Both the position numbers and the translations under genes were made by a program. 64,000 nt of DNA from JBGSUZ01 sp964404895 (GTDB lineage Bacteria > Bacillota > Clostridia > Peptostreptococcales > Acidaminobacteraceae), in the NCBI GenBank assembly GCA_964404895.1, contig CAYOLV010000004.1, positions 310,001-374,000 of the forward strand. Reading direction: 5' to 3'. The stretch's first letter is position 1, and each line of letters opens with the position of its first letter. Below are positions 27,267 to 35,464 of this stretch, in pieces. Below the pieces are notes generated by a model, which searched no databases, was not told the DNA's origin, and worked only from the letters and a program-made list of their open reading frames with translations.

Positions 27267-27677
27267 TTAGACTGCTTTGAAAGCTTTAACTTCAATTTTG
27301 TCTGGGCTGAAACGCTCAATTTTATCCACTAAGCCTCTAGCAACTTCACTAGTTTCGCTTTTATCTGATTTAAGTGCTTTTTCAAGGTATTCGAAAGCGT
27401 CCCATGGATTGACTTCATCACCGCAAGTGAAAAGGTCTACCGCCGCATAGCCGTATTCAGGCCATGTGTGAATGGTAAGATGTGATTCAGAAATGACGAC
27501 TGCACCGCTTACACCCCAAGGGTTAAACAAGTGGAACACGCTTTGGACGACTGTTGCTTTTGCTTCTACTGCTGCTTGTACCATTGATTCTTCAATAAAT
27601 TTGTGGTCATTTAATAACGCTTTGTCACAGTTATAATACTCCACCAAAATGTGTCTACCCAATTGTTCTAATTTCAT
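27267..27677 (-). CDS. speD: S-adenosylmethionine decarboxylase proenzyme (prokaryotic SpeH type)
   Basis: 136 residues. The self-cleavage site is ESHLTIHTWPE with S65 becoming the pyruvoyl group; YAAVDLFTCG carries the conserved downstream cysteine. It makes decarboxylated AdoMet for SpeE. ATG 27677 follows AAAGGAGGC by 7 bases. The frame stays open 28 codons upstream to GTG 27761, but that part is not like the family and lies in the leader. First gene of the spe operon, about 200 bases downstream of the promoter at 27885-27912. Confidence 0.93.
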   Translation of the reverse strand: MKLEQLGRHILVEYYNCDKALLNDHKFIEESMVQAAVEAKATVVQSVFHLFNPWGVSGAVVISESHLTIHTWPEYGYAAVDLFTCGDEVNPWDAFEYLEKALKSDKSETSEVARGLVDKIERFSPDKIEVKAFKAV

Positions 27678-27884
27678 AAGAACGCCTCCTTTATAAACCG
27701 ATTGTTTTTGATTTCCACATAAAAATAAGCTTTTTGAATTCGTTTCGGCTTTAGCCTCCACTACAGAAAGCTCATTTTTATTGATTTTTTGATTATTTTG
27801 TTTAGTGTCATTAAACTTTAAGTTACCGCTAACCGTCTTTTAATTAAGAAACAGTTTTATTAACTAATAAGTTTACCAATACTA

Positions 27885-27912
27885 AATATACTCTTTTTAT
27901 TTTTGATGTCAA
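27885..27912 (-). promoter_or_regulatory. Sigma-A promoter of the spe operon
   Basis: On the minus strand TTGACA (27912-27907), a 16-base spacer, and TATATT (27890-27885). The predicted start near 27878 leaves a leader of about 200 bases before speD, long enough for regulation. I do not recognise a riboswitch in that leader; besides the ribosome site it contains a small GGCTAAAGCC hairpin near 27750. Confidence 0.75.
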
Positions 27913-27948
27913 TATCTTTTTCTTAACATTTTTTACCCGTCAAAGTCC

Positions 27949-27973
27949 TTGCGACTCTTAGGAAAGGTCGCAA
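27949..27973. repeat. Inverted repeat upstream of the spe promoter
   Basis: TTGCGAC, 11 bases, GTCGCAA: a perfect 7-bp inverted repeat about 37 bases upstream of the -35 of the spe promoter. It could be a regulator site or part of an untranslated RNA. The rest of the 584-base gap 27678-28261 holds the spe leader, this element, A+T-rich sequence with no ORF, and the tlpA terminator. Confidence 0.5.
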
Positions 27974-28198
27974 TCGGCTTTTTTCAACCGCTCCTAGTTT
28001 TAAGAGAACAAAAATAAAGTGATAAAAAAAATAAAAAACTTGTTTTCAACGTTTTATAAGACAGTTTTCTCAGCTCATTTTTACTTTATTCAATAAAAAG
28101 GCGCTTTCTATACCTTAATATTAAGGCTAAAAGTTCATATTACTAAACTTGTACCGCACTACTCTTGTGTTTTTTCAAGCCCTATAGGATTTTGCCCT

Positions 28199-28250
28199 AA
28201 AAAAAAACTGCAAATTCCGAAGTGTGTTTTATCACATTCCAACTTTGCAG
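28199..28250 (-). terminator. Intrinsic terminator after tlpA-like gene
   Basis: Minus strand: outer 7-bp stem CTGCAAA / TTTGCAG with an additional imperfect inner stem (GAATGTG / CACACTTC), followed by nine T. Confidence 0.85.
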
Positions 28251-28261
28251 TCCATAATGAA

Positions 28262-28867
28262 TTATTTCGTTGTATCGTTCTCTTTTAAATACTTGTATGC
28301 AGATTCCATATCTTTTGCAGTGAGCTTCCCAGGAACGTAACCTATGACCTTACCTGCTTTGTCTATGAGGAAGGTGGTCGGAAAAGCACTGACTTGATAC
28401 AGTTCAGAAACGGTTCCATCTTCGTCCATTAACACTTTAAGATCTAATTTATTCTCATCTATATACTTTTGTACCACATCACTTTTTTCTTTTACGTTAA
28501 TAGCAAGTACAGTCATTTCTTCTTTGTGTGCCTTTTGAAACGCCATAAGATCTGGCATTTCTTCGTCGCAATACTGACACCAAGTTGCCCAGAAGTTCAC
28601 AAATACATATTGACCTTTAAAATCTTCAAGGGTGACTGTATCGCCTTCAAGGGTTTTAAGTTCAAAACTAGGTGCCAACTCTGGTTCATGGGTGATTTCT
28701 CCCGACTCTTCAGAAGTTTCTCCTGTGGAACTTGTTTCACTGGCAATTTCTTCACTTTGATTGATATCTTTCGCTTCCGTTTCACTTTGCTTACTGCACC
28801 CTGCAAGGCCAGACAGACAGATTAAGAGCACTAGCCCTATTGCAGGTAATTTCCTAAATCTTTTCAC
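28262..28867 (-). CDS. TlpA/ResA-like thioredoxin-fold lipoprotein
   Basis: 201 residues: type II signal peptide with lipobox LAGC (Cys 24), an acidic Ser/Thr/Glu-rich linker (about 27-62) and a thioredoxin-like domain with the active site C97-QY-C100 (WATWCQYCDEEM) and the cis-proline region SAFPTTFLID. It should be a membrane-tethered extracytoplasmic disulfide reductase. It starts at GTG 28867 after AAGGAGG. Directly downstream of ccdA, which can feed it electrons across the membrane; no cytochrome c gene is in the window, so its client is unknown. Confidence 0.9.
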   Translation of the reverse strand: MKRFRKLPAIGLVLLICLSGLAGCSKQSETEAKDINQSEEIASETSSTGETSEESGEITHEPELAPSFELKTLEGDTVTLEDFKGQYVFVNFWATWCQYCDEEMPDLMAFQKAHKEEMTVLAINVKEKSDVVQKYIDENKLDLKVLMDEDGTVSELYQVSAFPTTFLIDKAGKVIGYVPGKLTAKDMESAYKYLKENDTTK

Positions 28868-28899
28868 TTGAGTCCTCCTTTTAAGAACACCAATCTCAT

Positions 28900-29616
28900 T
28901 TAAAACAAATAATTCAATTGTGTTAACCAGTCCATCGCCATTAATACTCCAAATAAGATCAGGAAAATCCCTGCAATTCGCTCAACCCATTTCGCTATTT
29001 TTTCCCACTTTACAAGGAGAGGGGAAATTTCGTTGATAAAAACAGCAGTCAATAAAAATGGAATGCCTAGTCCGAGGGCATAAGTCATCAAAAGCAAAGT
29101 CCCTTCAACGATGGATTCACTATTGGAGGCCATTACAATAATAGCGGCCAAAACAGGTCCAAAACAAGGTGTCCAACCTGTTCCAAATGCCAGCCCCATC
29201 AACAGGGCACCCCATAAACTGTTTTCTTTAAAAGGTAGTTTCATCCCTTTTATAGACTTTGAAAGGAAATTATTTTTAAAGACCCCTAAAAACTGCAGTC
29301 CTAACAAAATAATAACGATACCGCCAATCCTTTGAAACAACCACTTATGAGAAACAAAGAATCGACCCGCTGTACTTGCCGATAAGCCTAAAAGCATAAA
29401 AATCAACGTAAAACCTGCAATAAAAGCTAAAGTCCTGATGAACGCCTTCTTCTGAAATAACCGCTTTTGCTGCAAATTCATTTCTTCTTCTAATGAACTG
29501 CCTGCCATGAACAAGATATAGGCTGGAATCATGGGCAAGAGGCAAGGCGACATAAAGGAAGCGAATCCACTGGCAAAAGCAATGGCAAAGGTCACTTTAA
29601 CACCCAAGTCCAACAT
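28900..29616 (-). CDS. ccdA: CcdA-type membrane thiol-disulfide transporter
   Basis: 238 residues with six predicted membrane helices. The family motifs are visible: FASFMSPCLLPMIPAYI in the first helix and FGTGWTPCFGPVLAAI in the fourth, each with the redox cysteine before/after a proline. CcdA passes reducing equivalents from cytosolic thioredoxin to extracytoplasmic thioredoxin-like proteins. Its ATG shares an A with the namA stop codon (TAATG), so the two are translationally coupled; tlpA follows 32 bases later. Confidence 0.92.
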   Translation of the reverse strand: MLDLGVKVTFAIAFASGFASFMSPCLLPMIPAYILFMAGSSLEEEMNLQQKRLFQKKAFIRTLAFIAGFTLIFMLLGLSASTAGRFFVSHKWLFQRIGGIVIILLGLQFLGVFKNNFLSKSIKGMKLPFKENSLWGALLMGLAFGTGWTPCFGPVLAAIIVMASNSESIVEGTLLLMTYALGLGIPFLLTAVFINEISPLLVKWEKIAKWVERIAGIFLILFGVLMAMDWLTQLNYLF

Positions 29617-30635
29617 TATTTTTTCGCCCTTTCATAGGGTTTCGGCCAAGGGACTTCTTCGCCCAAAATACGGGCAGCTTCAAGGGCCCAATATGGATTT
29701 CTCAGTAATTCTCTCCCTAAAAAGATCAGATCTGCAGACTGATTTGCCAAAATTTCATTGGCTTGCTCTGCTTCTGTAATCAAGCCCCCAGCCACAGTCA
29801 AAATGTTGGCTTCTCTGCCTATATGCGCCGCATAACCTACTTGATAGCCTGGGTAAGCCTTCACGGGAACATCGACTACACCCCCAGAACTGACATCTAC
29901 AACGTTCACACCCAAGGGTTTTATAATATTACAAACTGCTGCTATATCTTGAGCTGTATTGCCGCCTTCTTCATATTCCTCTGCAGAAAATCTGACCATT
30001 AAAGGCATTTCTTTTGGACACACAGACCTAACTGCTTGAATGACTTCTATAAGAAAACGACTTCTATTTTCAAGGCTGCCACCATAGCCGTCAGTTCTTT
30101 TATTGGTCAAAGGTGATAGAAATTGATTGATCAGATAGCCATGAGCACCATGAATTTCTATAAGATCGTAGCCTGCCTCTATAGCTCTCTCAGCCGCATT
30201 TTTAAATTGAGCTACCGTCTGCTCGATTTCTCCCTGAGTCATGGCATCTGGGGTCTTGTAGGCATCACTAAAAGGAATCTCTGAAGGAGCCCATATTCTG
30301 CCAAAGCCCACCTGAGCTTTTCTTCCAGCATGACCGAGTTGAATACCTGCCTTGGCTCCGTATCGGTGTAGATGATCAACTAGAATCCGTTGGCCCTCGA
30401 TTTGATTCTCTTCCCAAAGACCTAAATCTTCTTTAGAAATCCTACCAATAGGGTCAACTGCAGTGGCTTCTACCATAATCAGTCCCACGCCCCCTATTGC
30501 TCTAGATGAATAATGAATCAGATGCCATTCATTCACCATACCTTCTACAGCTTGATACATGCACATGGGTGCCATTACGATTCGATTTTTTAACGTCATA
30601 TTACCTATAGTCATTGGTTGAAATAAAAAACTCAT
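29616..30635 (-). CDS. namA: NADPH dehydrogenase NamA-like (old yellow enzyme family)
   Basis: 339 residues, like Bacillus YqjM/NamA. FMN-dependent TIM barrel: MTLKNRIVMAPMCMYQA at the N terminus, GIQLGHAGRKAQ, IHGAHGYLINQFLSPLTNKRTD and the C-terminal GRELLRNPYW. It reduces activated C=C bonds and nitro compounds with NADPH. ATG 30635 has AAGGGA 8 bases upstream; an earlier ATG (30644) is too close to the site. First gene of namA-ccdA-tlpA with a promoter at 30674-30703. Confidence 0.92.
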   Translation of the reverse strand: MSFLFQPMTIGNMTLKNRIVMAPMCMYQAVEGMVNEWHLIHYSSRAIGGVGLIMVEATAVDPIGRISKEDLGLWEENQIEGQRILVDHLHRYGAKAGIQLGHAGRKAQVGFGRIWAPSEIPFSDAYKTPDAMTQGEIEQTVAQFKNAAERAIEAGYDLIEIHGAHGYLINQFLSPLTNKRTDGYGGSLENRSRFLIEVIQAVRSVCPKEMPLMVRFSAEEYEEGGNTAQDIAAVCNIIKPLGVNVVDVSSGGVVDVPVKAYPGYQVGYAAHIGREANILTVAGGLITEAEQANEILANQSADLIFLGRELLRNPYWALEAARILGEEVPWPKPYERAKK

Positions 30636-30673
30636 TGTATTCATCCCTTCTCGTTGCTGATGTATTTGCCATG

Positions 30674-30703
30674 AGCATAGCATAAATTAGGTGCCTTTGG
30701 CAA
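30674..30703 (-). promoter_or_regulatory. Probable promoter of namA operon
   Basis: Minus strand TTGCCA (30703-30698), 18-base spacer ending in TGC, then TATGCT (30679-30674), an extended -10 type. Leader of about 30 bases to namA. Confidence 0.55.
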
Positions 30704-30714
30704 AACCAAAACTC

Positions 30715-30750
30715 GGTTGACCCTCGGTCAACCTTGTCGCTGATGCGACA
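30715..30750. repeat. Two adjacent inverted repeats upstream of namA promoter
   Basis: GGTTGACC-CTC-GGTCAACC (30715-30733, perfect 8-3-8) and TGTCGC-TGAT-GCGACA (30735-30750, perfect 6-4-6) sit side by side, 12 bases upstream of the namA -35. Their size and position suit operator sites; neither is followed by a U-run, so they are not terminators. Confidence 0.6.
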
Positions 30751-30772
30751 TTGCAAAGAATTGGTTTTCACG

Positions 30773-30800
30773 AAAAAAGGCTATCCCGAAGGACAGCCTT
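30773..30800 (-). terminator. Intrinsic terminator after CBS-ACT gene
   Basis: Minus-strand stem AAGGCTgTCC / GGAtAGCCTT closed by a TTCG tetraloop and followed by a run of T, 10 bases after the CBS-ACT stop codon. Confidence 0.88.
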
Positions 30801-30809
30801 AAATGTTTA

Positions 30810-31436
30810 TTATTTAACTACTTCTTTGACATTGTAGCCTTTTTCTTTAAGATTTTCGACCAGTTTGTCTAAATCGTCACATTCTACTCGAACTGAAACC
30901 TCTTGAAGATTCATAACCCCTGTGTCAATGTGGGCAATGTTCACAATATTAGCGCCGTTTTTAGAAATAATATCTGCAAGTTTTGCAAGCATACCCTTAA
31001 AATCATCCATTAAGATTACAATCTTAGGATCATGCAGTCCATAAATTTTAGTGATGATTTTGAAAAGGGATTTTTGAGTGACAATCCCTACAAAATTATT
31101 GTAGCTGTCTGCTACTGGAATAAATCGAATTTGGTTATGAGCAAAGAGATCTGCCGCTTCTTCAATGGCAAGATCTTCACTAACTGTATCAATTCTCTCG
31201 CTAATAAATTGGCTGACTGGTTTTTGTAAAAAAGCATCTAAGTTCGCTTCTTTAGATTCAAAGAACTTATCATAAATGTATTGTTTTGATAAAAAGCCTA
31301 CAAATTTTTTATCATCAACAACTGGGATGGATAGAAATCCTTTATCTACAATTAAATCAAAAGCTTTTTTAACCATGTCTTGAGAAGAAACTGTCATTAA
31401 ATCACTTGCTGGTGTTACAATCGATCTTATTAGCAT
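30810..31436 (-). CDS. CBS-pair and ACT domain protein (AcuB-like)
   Basis: 208 residues: two CBS motifs (about 1-60 and 75-125, with SIPVVDDKKFVGFLS and FIPVADSYNNFVGIVT) that usually bind adenine nucleotides, then a C-terminal ACT domain (about 135-208) of ligand-binding type. No catalytic domain. AcuB of Bacillus has this layout, but a regulatory target is not evident here. ATG 31436 has GGAAGG 9 bases upstream; ATG 31445 abuts the site. Single gene with its own terminator. Confidence 0.85.
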   Translation of the reverse strand: MLIRSIVTPASDLMTVSSQDMVKKAFDLIVDKGFLSIPVVDDKKFVGFLSKQYIYDKFFESKEANLDAFLQKPVSQFISERIDTVSEDLAIEEAADLFAHNQIRFIPVADSYNNFVGIVTQKSLFKIITKIYGLHDPKIVILMDDFKGMLAKLADIISKNGANIVNIAHIDTGVMNLQEVSVRVECDDLDKLVENLKEKGYNVKEVVK

Positions 31437-31559
31437 TATTATCATCCTTCCTGCTTGTCATGGCTAGAATGAGATCATCTGTCGAGATCCGCTATCTGCA
31501 TTTTAATTATATCCAATTATCAGCAATTATAACAGAAACAATCTGGTTAAAAATATCCC

Positions 31560-32495
31560 TTAGAATAATTTCTTTTTAAAGAGTACAACCGCTGAGGCGA
31601 TTGACAAGAGAATGGATATTAAAATGACTACCGGAAACGCATAAGGGACGTTTGCCAGCGGTACCTGCACATTCATACCAAAGAAACTGGCAACCATTGT
31701 AGGCACTGCCATTACGATGGTAATAGATGTTAAGAACTTCATGACCATATTCAAATTATTGGAAATAATAGAAGCAAAGGCGTCCATTGTTCCACTTAAA
31801 ATATTGCTGTAAATATTAGCCATTTCTATTGCCTGCTTATTTTCAATGATGACATCTTCCAAAAGTTCTTCATCTTCAGGATACTTTTTAATACTGTCTA
31901 GACGCATCATTCTTTCAAGAACGATCTCATTTGCTTTCAGAGAAGTGGAGAAGAACACAAGGCTCTTTTCAAGTTCCAGCAGCTGGATCAGCTCTTTATT
32001 TTTCATAGACTTATGAAGCTCTCTTTCAATATGATTGCTTCTGCGATCAATTTGCTTTAGGTATTGCAAGAAATAAGTCGCATTTCTATACAAAAGTTGC
32101 AAAATGAATCGGGTCTTTTTAAAAGTATAGAAACTCTTCACTCGACCTCTGACAAAGTCTTCAATAATAGGAACTTCTTTTGTACACACTGTGATGATGG
32201 TGTCATTCACCAAAATAATACCCAGTGGAATGGTTGAATAGTAGGCATTGTTGTTTACCGGTTCTACAACTGGAACGTCTACTAAAATCAATATGGTTCC
32301 ATTGTCAATTTCGATACGGGCACGTTCTTCTTCATCCAGTGCCGCTTTCAAGTTAATGGGATCAATATCTGGAAAATTTAAAATAATACTCTCCAGTTCA
32401 TCCTCCGTGGGTTTTACTAGATTGATCCAAGCGCCGTTTTCAATCTCTTCGCAGGCAACTAAGCCCGTTTCGACTGTTTTAAATACTTGTAGCAT
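31560..32495 (-). CDS. corA: CorA-family divalent cation transporter
   Basis: 311 residues: a large cytosolic N-terminal domain, a long helix (about 140-235) and two C-terminal membrane helices with the selectivity motif GMN (ASFFGMNVQVPL) between them. The lysine pair and positively charged C-terminal tail are typical. CorA carries Mg2+, sometimes Co2+ or Ni2+. ATG 32495 has AAAGGA 9 bases upstream. It is preceded by a 30-codon ORF and a long leader (32520-32740). Confidence 0.9.
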   Translation of the reverse strand: MLQVFKTVETGLVACEEIENGAWINLVKPTEDELESIILNFPDIDPINLKAALDEEERARIEIDNGTILILVDVPVVEPVNNNAYYSTIPLGIILVNDTIITVCTKEVPIIEDFVRGRVKSFYTFKKTRFILQLLYRNATYFLQYLKQIDRRSNHIERELHKSMKNKELIQLLELEKSLVFFSTSLKANEIVLERMMRLDSIKKYPEDEELLEDVIIENKQAIEMANIYSNILSGTMDAFASIISNNLNMVMKFLTSITIVMAVPTMVASFFGMNVQVPLANVPYAFPVVILISILLSIASAVVLFKKKLF

Positions 32496-32542
32496 CAGCT
32501 CACGTCCTTTCCGCGACAAAACTGAGACTCCAAGCTAAACGG

Positions 32543-32635
32543 TTATCCTTTCAGGGATACGTTATTCACTGAGGCACTGCAACTTTGCCGCTTGATTAAA
32601 TTGTCTTCAAACTGCCAACTCGGTCCGCAGTCCAT
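32543..32635 (-). CDS. Possible 30-residue leader ORF upstream of corA
   Basis: ATG 32635 is preceded by GAGGTGA five bases away, a good ribosome site, and the frame runs 30 codons, ending 47 bases before corA. The peptide begins MDCGPSWQFEDN and contains two Cys; it has no membrane segment and resembles nothing I know. It may be a leader peptide or a small protein; a hairpin (TATCC / GGATA) overlaps its last codons. The gap between dagK-like and corA otherwise contains only leader sequence and two terminators. Confidence 0.4.
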   Translation of the reverse strand: MDCGPSWQFEDNLIKRQSCSASVNNVSLKG

Positions 32636-32731
32636 AAAATCACCTCGTAGTGAATTCGTATTTGGGTTTAAACACCCTCTAATATCATAACCACCTTCAA
32701 AGAATAAGTCAATTTTGAACTTCCACAATGC

Positions 32732-32785
32732 TACAAAAAAAGTTAAAGCACCGAGTGGACTGATAAATCAGCCTCCCAGTGCTTT
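32732..32785 (-). terminator. Second, distal terminator after lipid kinase gene
   Basis: Stem GTGCTTT / AAAGCAC (32745-32785) around an inner GAG-GG-CTGA / TCAG-CC-CTC helix, followed on the minus strand by AAC and seven T. On the plus strand it is also followed by five T. Confidence 0.65.
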
Positions 32786-32806
32786 TTAAAAATAAGTTGG
32801 TTTTCA

Positions 32807-32843
32807 GGAAAAAGGCGCTCCAGGCATCTAGCCTGTCGCTTTT
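32807..32843 (-). terminator. Proximal terminator after lipid kinase gene
   Basis: Minus strand: GCG-CAGGC loop TAGAT GCCTG-CGC stem with an internal mismatch, followed by five T, starting 6 bases after the stop codon. Confidence 0.75.
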
Positions 32844-32848
32844 GTTGT

Positions 32849-33766
32849 TTAGTGAGAAGGTTCATATACCTTTTCGTTGATTAAAAGGTTCAGCCTCTGT
32901 TCCACAACATCAATAATGAGTGGCAACTTACTGCCCTTTTCTCCATCAATATCACAGACCAATTTCTTATCACTGGTCACTTCAAAATGTTTAATGTAGT
33001 GGTAATGGATTTGATCCCCTTTGAACTCCCTAGTCGCCAAATAATTGGCCACAATGGCAACTGCATCAAAGAAGCCTACTTTGCTCATATACATGAGGTA
33101 CAAGTAGCCATCGTCTACGCCTGTGGCATTGGCATAATTTCTAAAGCCACCAATGCTGTTAGAATTAGACACTGTGAACAGGGTGATTTTTTTTTCTATG
33201 ACTTCATCGTTGATAACCATTTTTACTTTGTAAGACTCATTTAAATGCTTGATGCAGTCCTTGATGCCGTAAAGATAGTAGGCAAACCTGCCCAAAACAC
33301 GCTTTAACGGTCTTGGAACGTTATACCCGATATCAGTGAACGCCCCTGCAGCCACCACGTTTATAAAATAAGTGTCATTGCATTTGCCAACGTCTGTGAG
33401 TCTAAAAGTATCTTCTTTCAGAATTTCCATAAAGTTGTCAATATTGTCGGTCATGCCAATAACACTGGCAAAATCATTAACAGTTCCAAAGGGCAATATA
33501 GCCATTTTGGCCGTATTTCCACTTTTCATAATGCCGTTGAGAACGCGGTGAGCCGTTCCATCTCCACCACAGCCGATGACTAAATCTGCACCGGCTTTAC
33601 AAGTTTCAATAACAGCTACTTCTAAATTGTCTTGTGTCGCAATATCGATCAGTATCACTTCATATCCCAGTTCTGATTTTAGACGCTCAACTAATGTTTC
33701 CACTTTCCATTGAGGCTTAAGCATTCCAGAATATGAATTGTATATCACTGATGCTTTCTGATTCAT
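32849..33766 (-). CDS. Diacylglycerol/lipid kinase family protein (DagK/YegS type)
   Basis: 305 residues with the DAGK catalytic motif GCGGDGTAHRVLNGIM near residue 64 and the substrate loop LPFGTVNDFASVIG. These cytosolic enzymes phosphorylate diacylglycerol or related lipids with ATP. Length matches the family. It lies between an ABC-F gene and corA with two terminators behind it. Lipid substrate cannot be told from sequence. Confidence 0.88.
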   Translation of the reverse strand: MNQKASVIYNSYSGMLKPQWKVETLVERLKSELGYEVILIDIATQDNLEVAVIETCKAGADLVIGCGGDGTAHRVLNGIMKSGNTAKMAILPFGTVNDFASVIGMTDNIDNFMEILKEDTFRLTDVGKCNDTYFINVVAAGAFTDIGYNVPRPLKRVLGRFAYYLYGIKDCIKHLNESYKVKMVINDEVIEKKITLFTVSNSNSIGGFRNYANATGVDDGYLYLMYMSKVGFFDAVAIVANYLATREFKGDQIHYHYIKHFEVTSDKKLVCDIDGEKGSKLPLIIDVVEQRLNLLINEKVYEPSH

Positions 33767-33844
33767 ATGATCATCCCCTAATTGGCTGATAGGGCTTGCA
33801 GTTTCTGTTTGGTCTATATATACCGTAAGTCCGTCTCAATAAAC

Positions 33845-35464
33845 TTATGCTTGATACATCTCTTCAATTTTCTTTTGGACTTCATCATCTTCTAAGAAGA
33901 CATCGAACTCGATTTCTTTGTCAAAGAGTCCATTTGGTGTAATTTCGATTACTCTGTTTGCTATTGTTTCAACAAACTGATGGTCATGAGAAGAGAAGAG
34001 CATTGTCCCTTTGAACGCCGCTAAACCATTATTGACCGATTGAATTGACTCAAGGTCTAAATGATTTGTCGGGTCGTCTAATAACAAGACATTCGCCCCT
34101 GAAAGCATTAATTTTGAGAACATACAACGTACTTTTTCGCCACCTGAGAGTACGGCTGCATTTTTAAGGGCCTCTTCGCCTGAGAAGAGCATTTTGCCAA
34201 GGAAACCACGTATAAAGGTTTCATCCTTTTCAGTAGAATACTGTCTGAGCCAGTCTACCAAGCTGAAATCAGCATCGTCAAAGTACTCGTTATTATCTCT
34301 TGGAAGCAAGGCTTGAGTTGTGGTTACGCCCCATTTGAATGAACCTGAGTCTGGTTCCATTTCGCCCATAAGAATTTTAAAGAGCGTTGTGATCGCAATC
34401 CCATTTCTACAAAGGAATACAATTTTATCCCCTTTATTGACTGTAAAAGTAAGATTGTCTAAAATTTTAACCCCATCTATTTCCTTTGTAAGTCCTTCAA
34501 CAAATAAAATGTCTTTTCCCGCTTCACGATCAGGAGAGAACCCAACAAATGGATATCTTCTTGAAGAAGGTTCAATATCGTCAATAGAAATTTTATCTAA
34601 CAATTTTTTTCTAGAAGTCGCTTGTTTAGATTTAGAAGCATTGGCGGAGAACCTTGCAATAAAGCTTTGAAGTTCAGCCACTTTCTCTTCTTTTTTCTTA
34701 TTTTGATCTTTCATAAGTCTCAACATGAGCTGACTTGATTCATACCAGAAGTCGTAGTTGCCCACGAACATTTTAGCTTTGCCAAAGTCGATGTCAACCA
34801 TGTGGGTACAAACCGTGTTTAAGAAGTGACGGTCATGGGATACGACGATAACTGTATTTTCGTAGTTGATCAAGAACTCTTCCAACCAGCTGATTGCTCT
34901 AAAGTCTAAGTGGTTCGTAGGCTCATCCAGCAACAGTACATGAGGATTGCCAAAGAGAGCTTGAGCTAAAAGCACTTTTACTTTTTCCCCAGGTTGAAGG
35001 TCTTTCATGTATTTTTTGTGAAGGTCTTTCGTAATGCCAAGACCCATCAACAATTTTTCTGCATTTGTTTCTGCGTCCCAACCGTCTAATTCAGCAAATT
35101 CGCCTTCGAGTTCGGCTGCTTTGATACCGTCTTCTTCATTAAAATCTTCTTTTGCGTAAAGTTCATCTTTTTCCTTCATGATTTCAAAAAGTCTGCTGTG
35201 ACCCATAATAACTGTGTCCAGCGCAAGAATTTCATCGAATTCAAAGTGGTTCTGCTTGAGTACTGCCAAGCGTTGTCCCGGTGTGATAAAAACATCTCCA
35301 GAATTTGCTTCCATATCACCAGACAAAATCTTAAGGAATGTAGATTTACCAGCACCATTAGCACCAATAACACCGTAACAGTTTCCTTCTGTAAACTTCA
35401 TATTAACGTCTTCAAATAATTTTTTTTCACCAAATCTTAAACTAATTCCCGTTACTTGGATCAT
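33845..35464 (-). CDS. ABC-F ATPase, YbiT/YkpA type
   Basis: 539 residues with two ABC domains and no membrane segment. Domain 1: GANGAGKST, a signature degenerate to LQPGEKVKV, and LLLDEPTNH. Domain 2: the P-loop is altered to CRNGIAITTLF where GxxGxGKST is expected, followed by LSGGEKVRCM and LLLDDPTNH. The opening MIQVTGISLRFGEKKLFEDV and the conserved TVIMGHSRLFE match the YbiT/YkpA subgroup. The ATG at 35464 is fixed by an in-frame TAG 13 codons upstream with no start codon between, yet the strong GGGAGG site is over 30 bases away, beyond a hairpin. See the leader features. Confidence 0.88.
   Translation of the reverse strand: MIQVTGISLRFGEKKLFEDVNMKFTEGNCYGVIGANGAGKSTFLKILSGDMEANSGDVFITPGQRLAVLKQNHFEFDEILALDTVIMGHSRLFEIMKEKDELYAKEDFNEEDGIKAAELEGEFAELDGWDAETNAEKLLMGLGITKDLHKKYMKDLQPGEKVKVLLAQALFGNPHVLLLDEPTNHLDFRAISWLEEFLINYENTVIVVSHDRHFLNTVCTHMVDIDFGKAKMFVGNYDFWYESSQLMLRLMKDQNKKKEEKVAELQSFIARFSANASKSKQATSRKKLLDKISIDDIEPSSRRYPFVGFSPDREAGKDILFVEGLTKEIDGVKILDNLTFTVNKGDKIVFLCRNGIAITTLFKILMGEMEPDSGSFKWGVTTTQALLPRDNNEYFDDADFSLVDWLRQYSTEKDETFIRGFLGKMLFSGEEALKNAAVLSGGEKVRCMFSKLMLSGANVLLLDDPTNHLDLESIQSVNNGLAAFKGTMLFSSHDHQFVETIANRVIEITPNGLFDKEIEFDVFLEDDEVQKKIEEMYQA

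Noticed and set aside
27727..27761. Longer SpeD start at GTG 27761
   Set aside because: The extra 28 residues are unlike SpeD, and the strong AAAGGAGG site serves ATG 27677.
23924..30718. Exact 12-mer CAAAACTCGGTT at 23924 and 30707 as an intergenic repeat family
   Set aside because: Many 12-mers repeat by chance in 64 kb, and the flanks do not align.
32543..32728. 61-codon minus frame upstream of corA
   Set aside because: Only the inner 30 codons from ATG 32635 have a ribosome site; the longer start does not.
32520..32740. M-box or other known riboswitch in the corA leader
   Set aside because: I could not find the conserved M-box blocks or those of NiCo, Mn, c-di-GMP or SAM riboswitches by eye.
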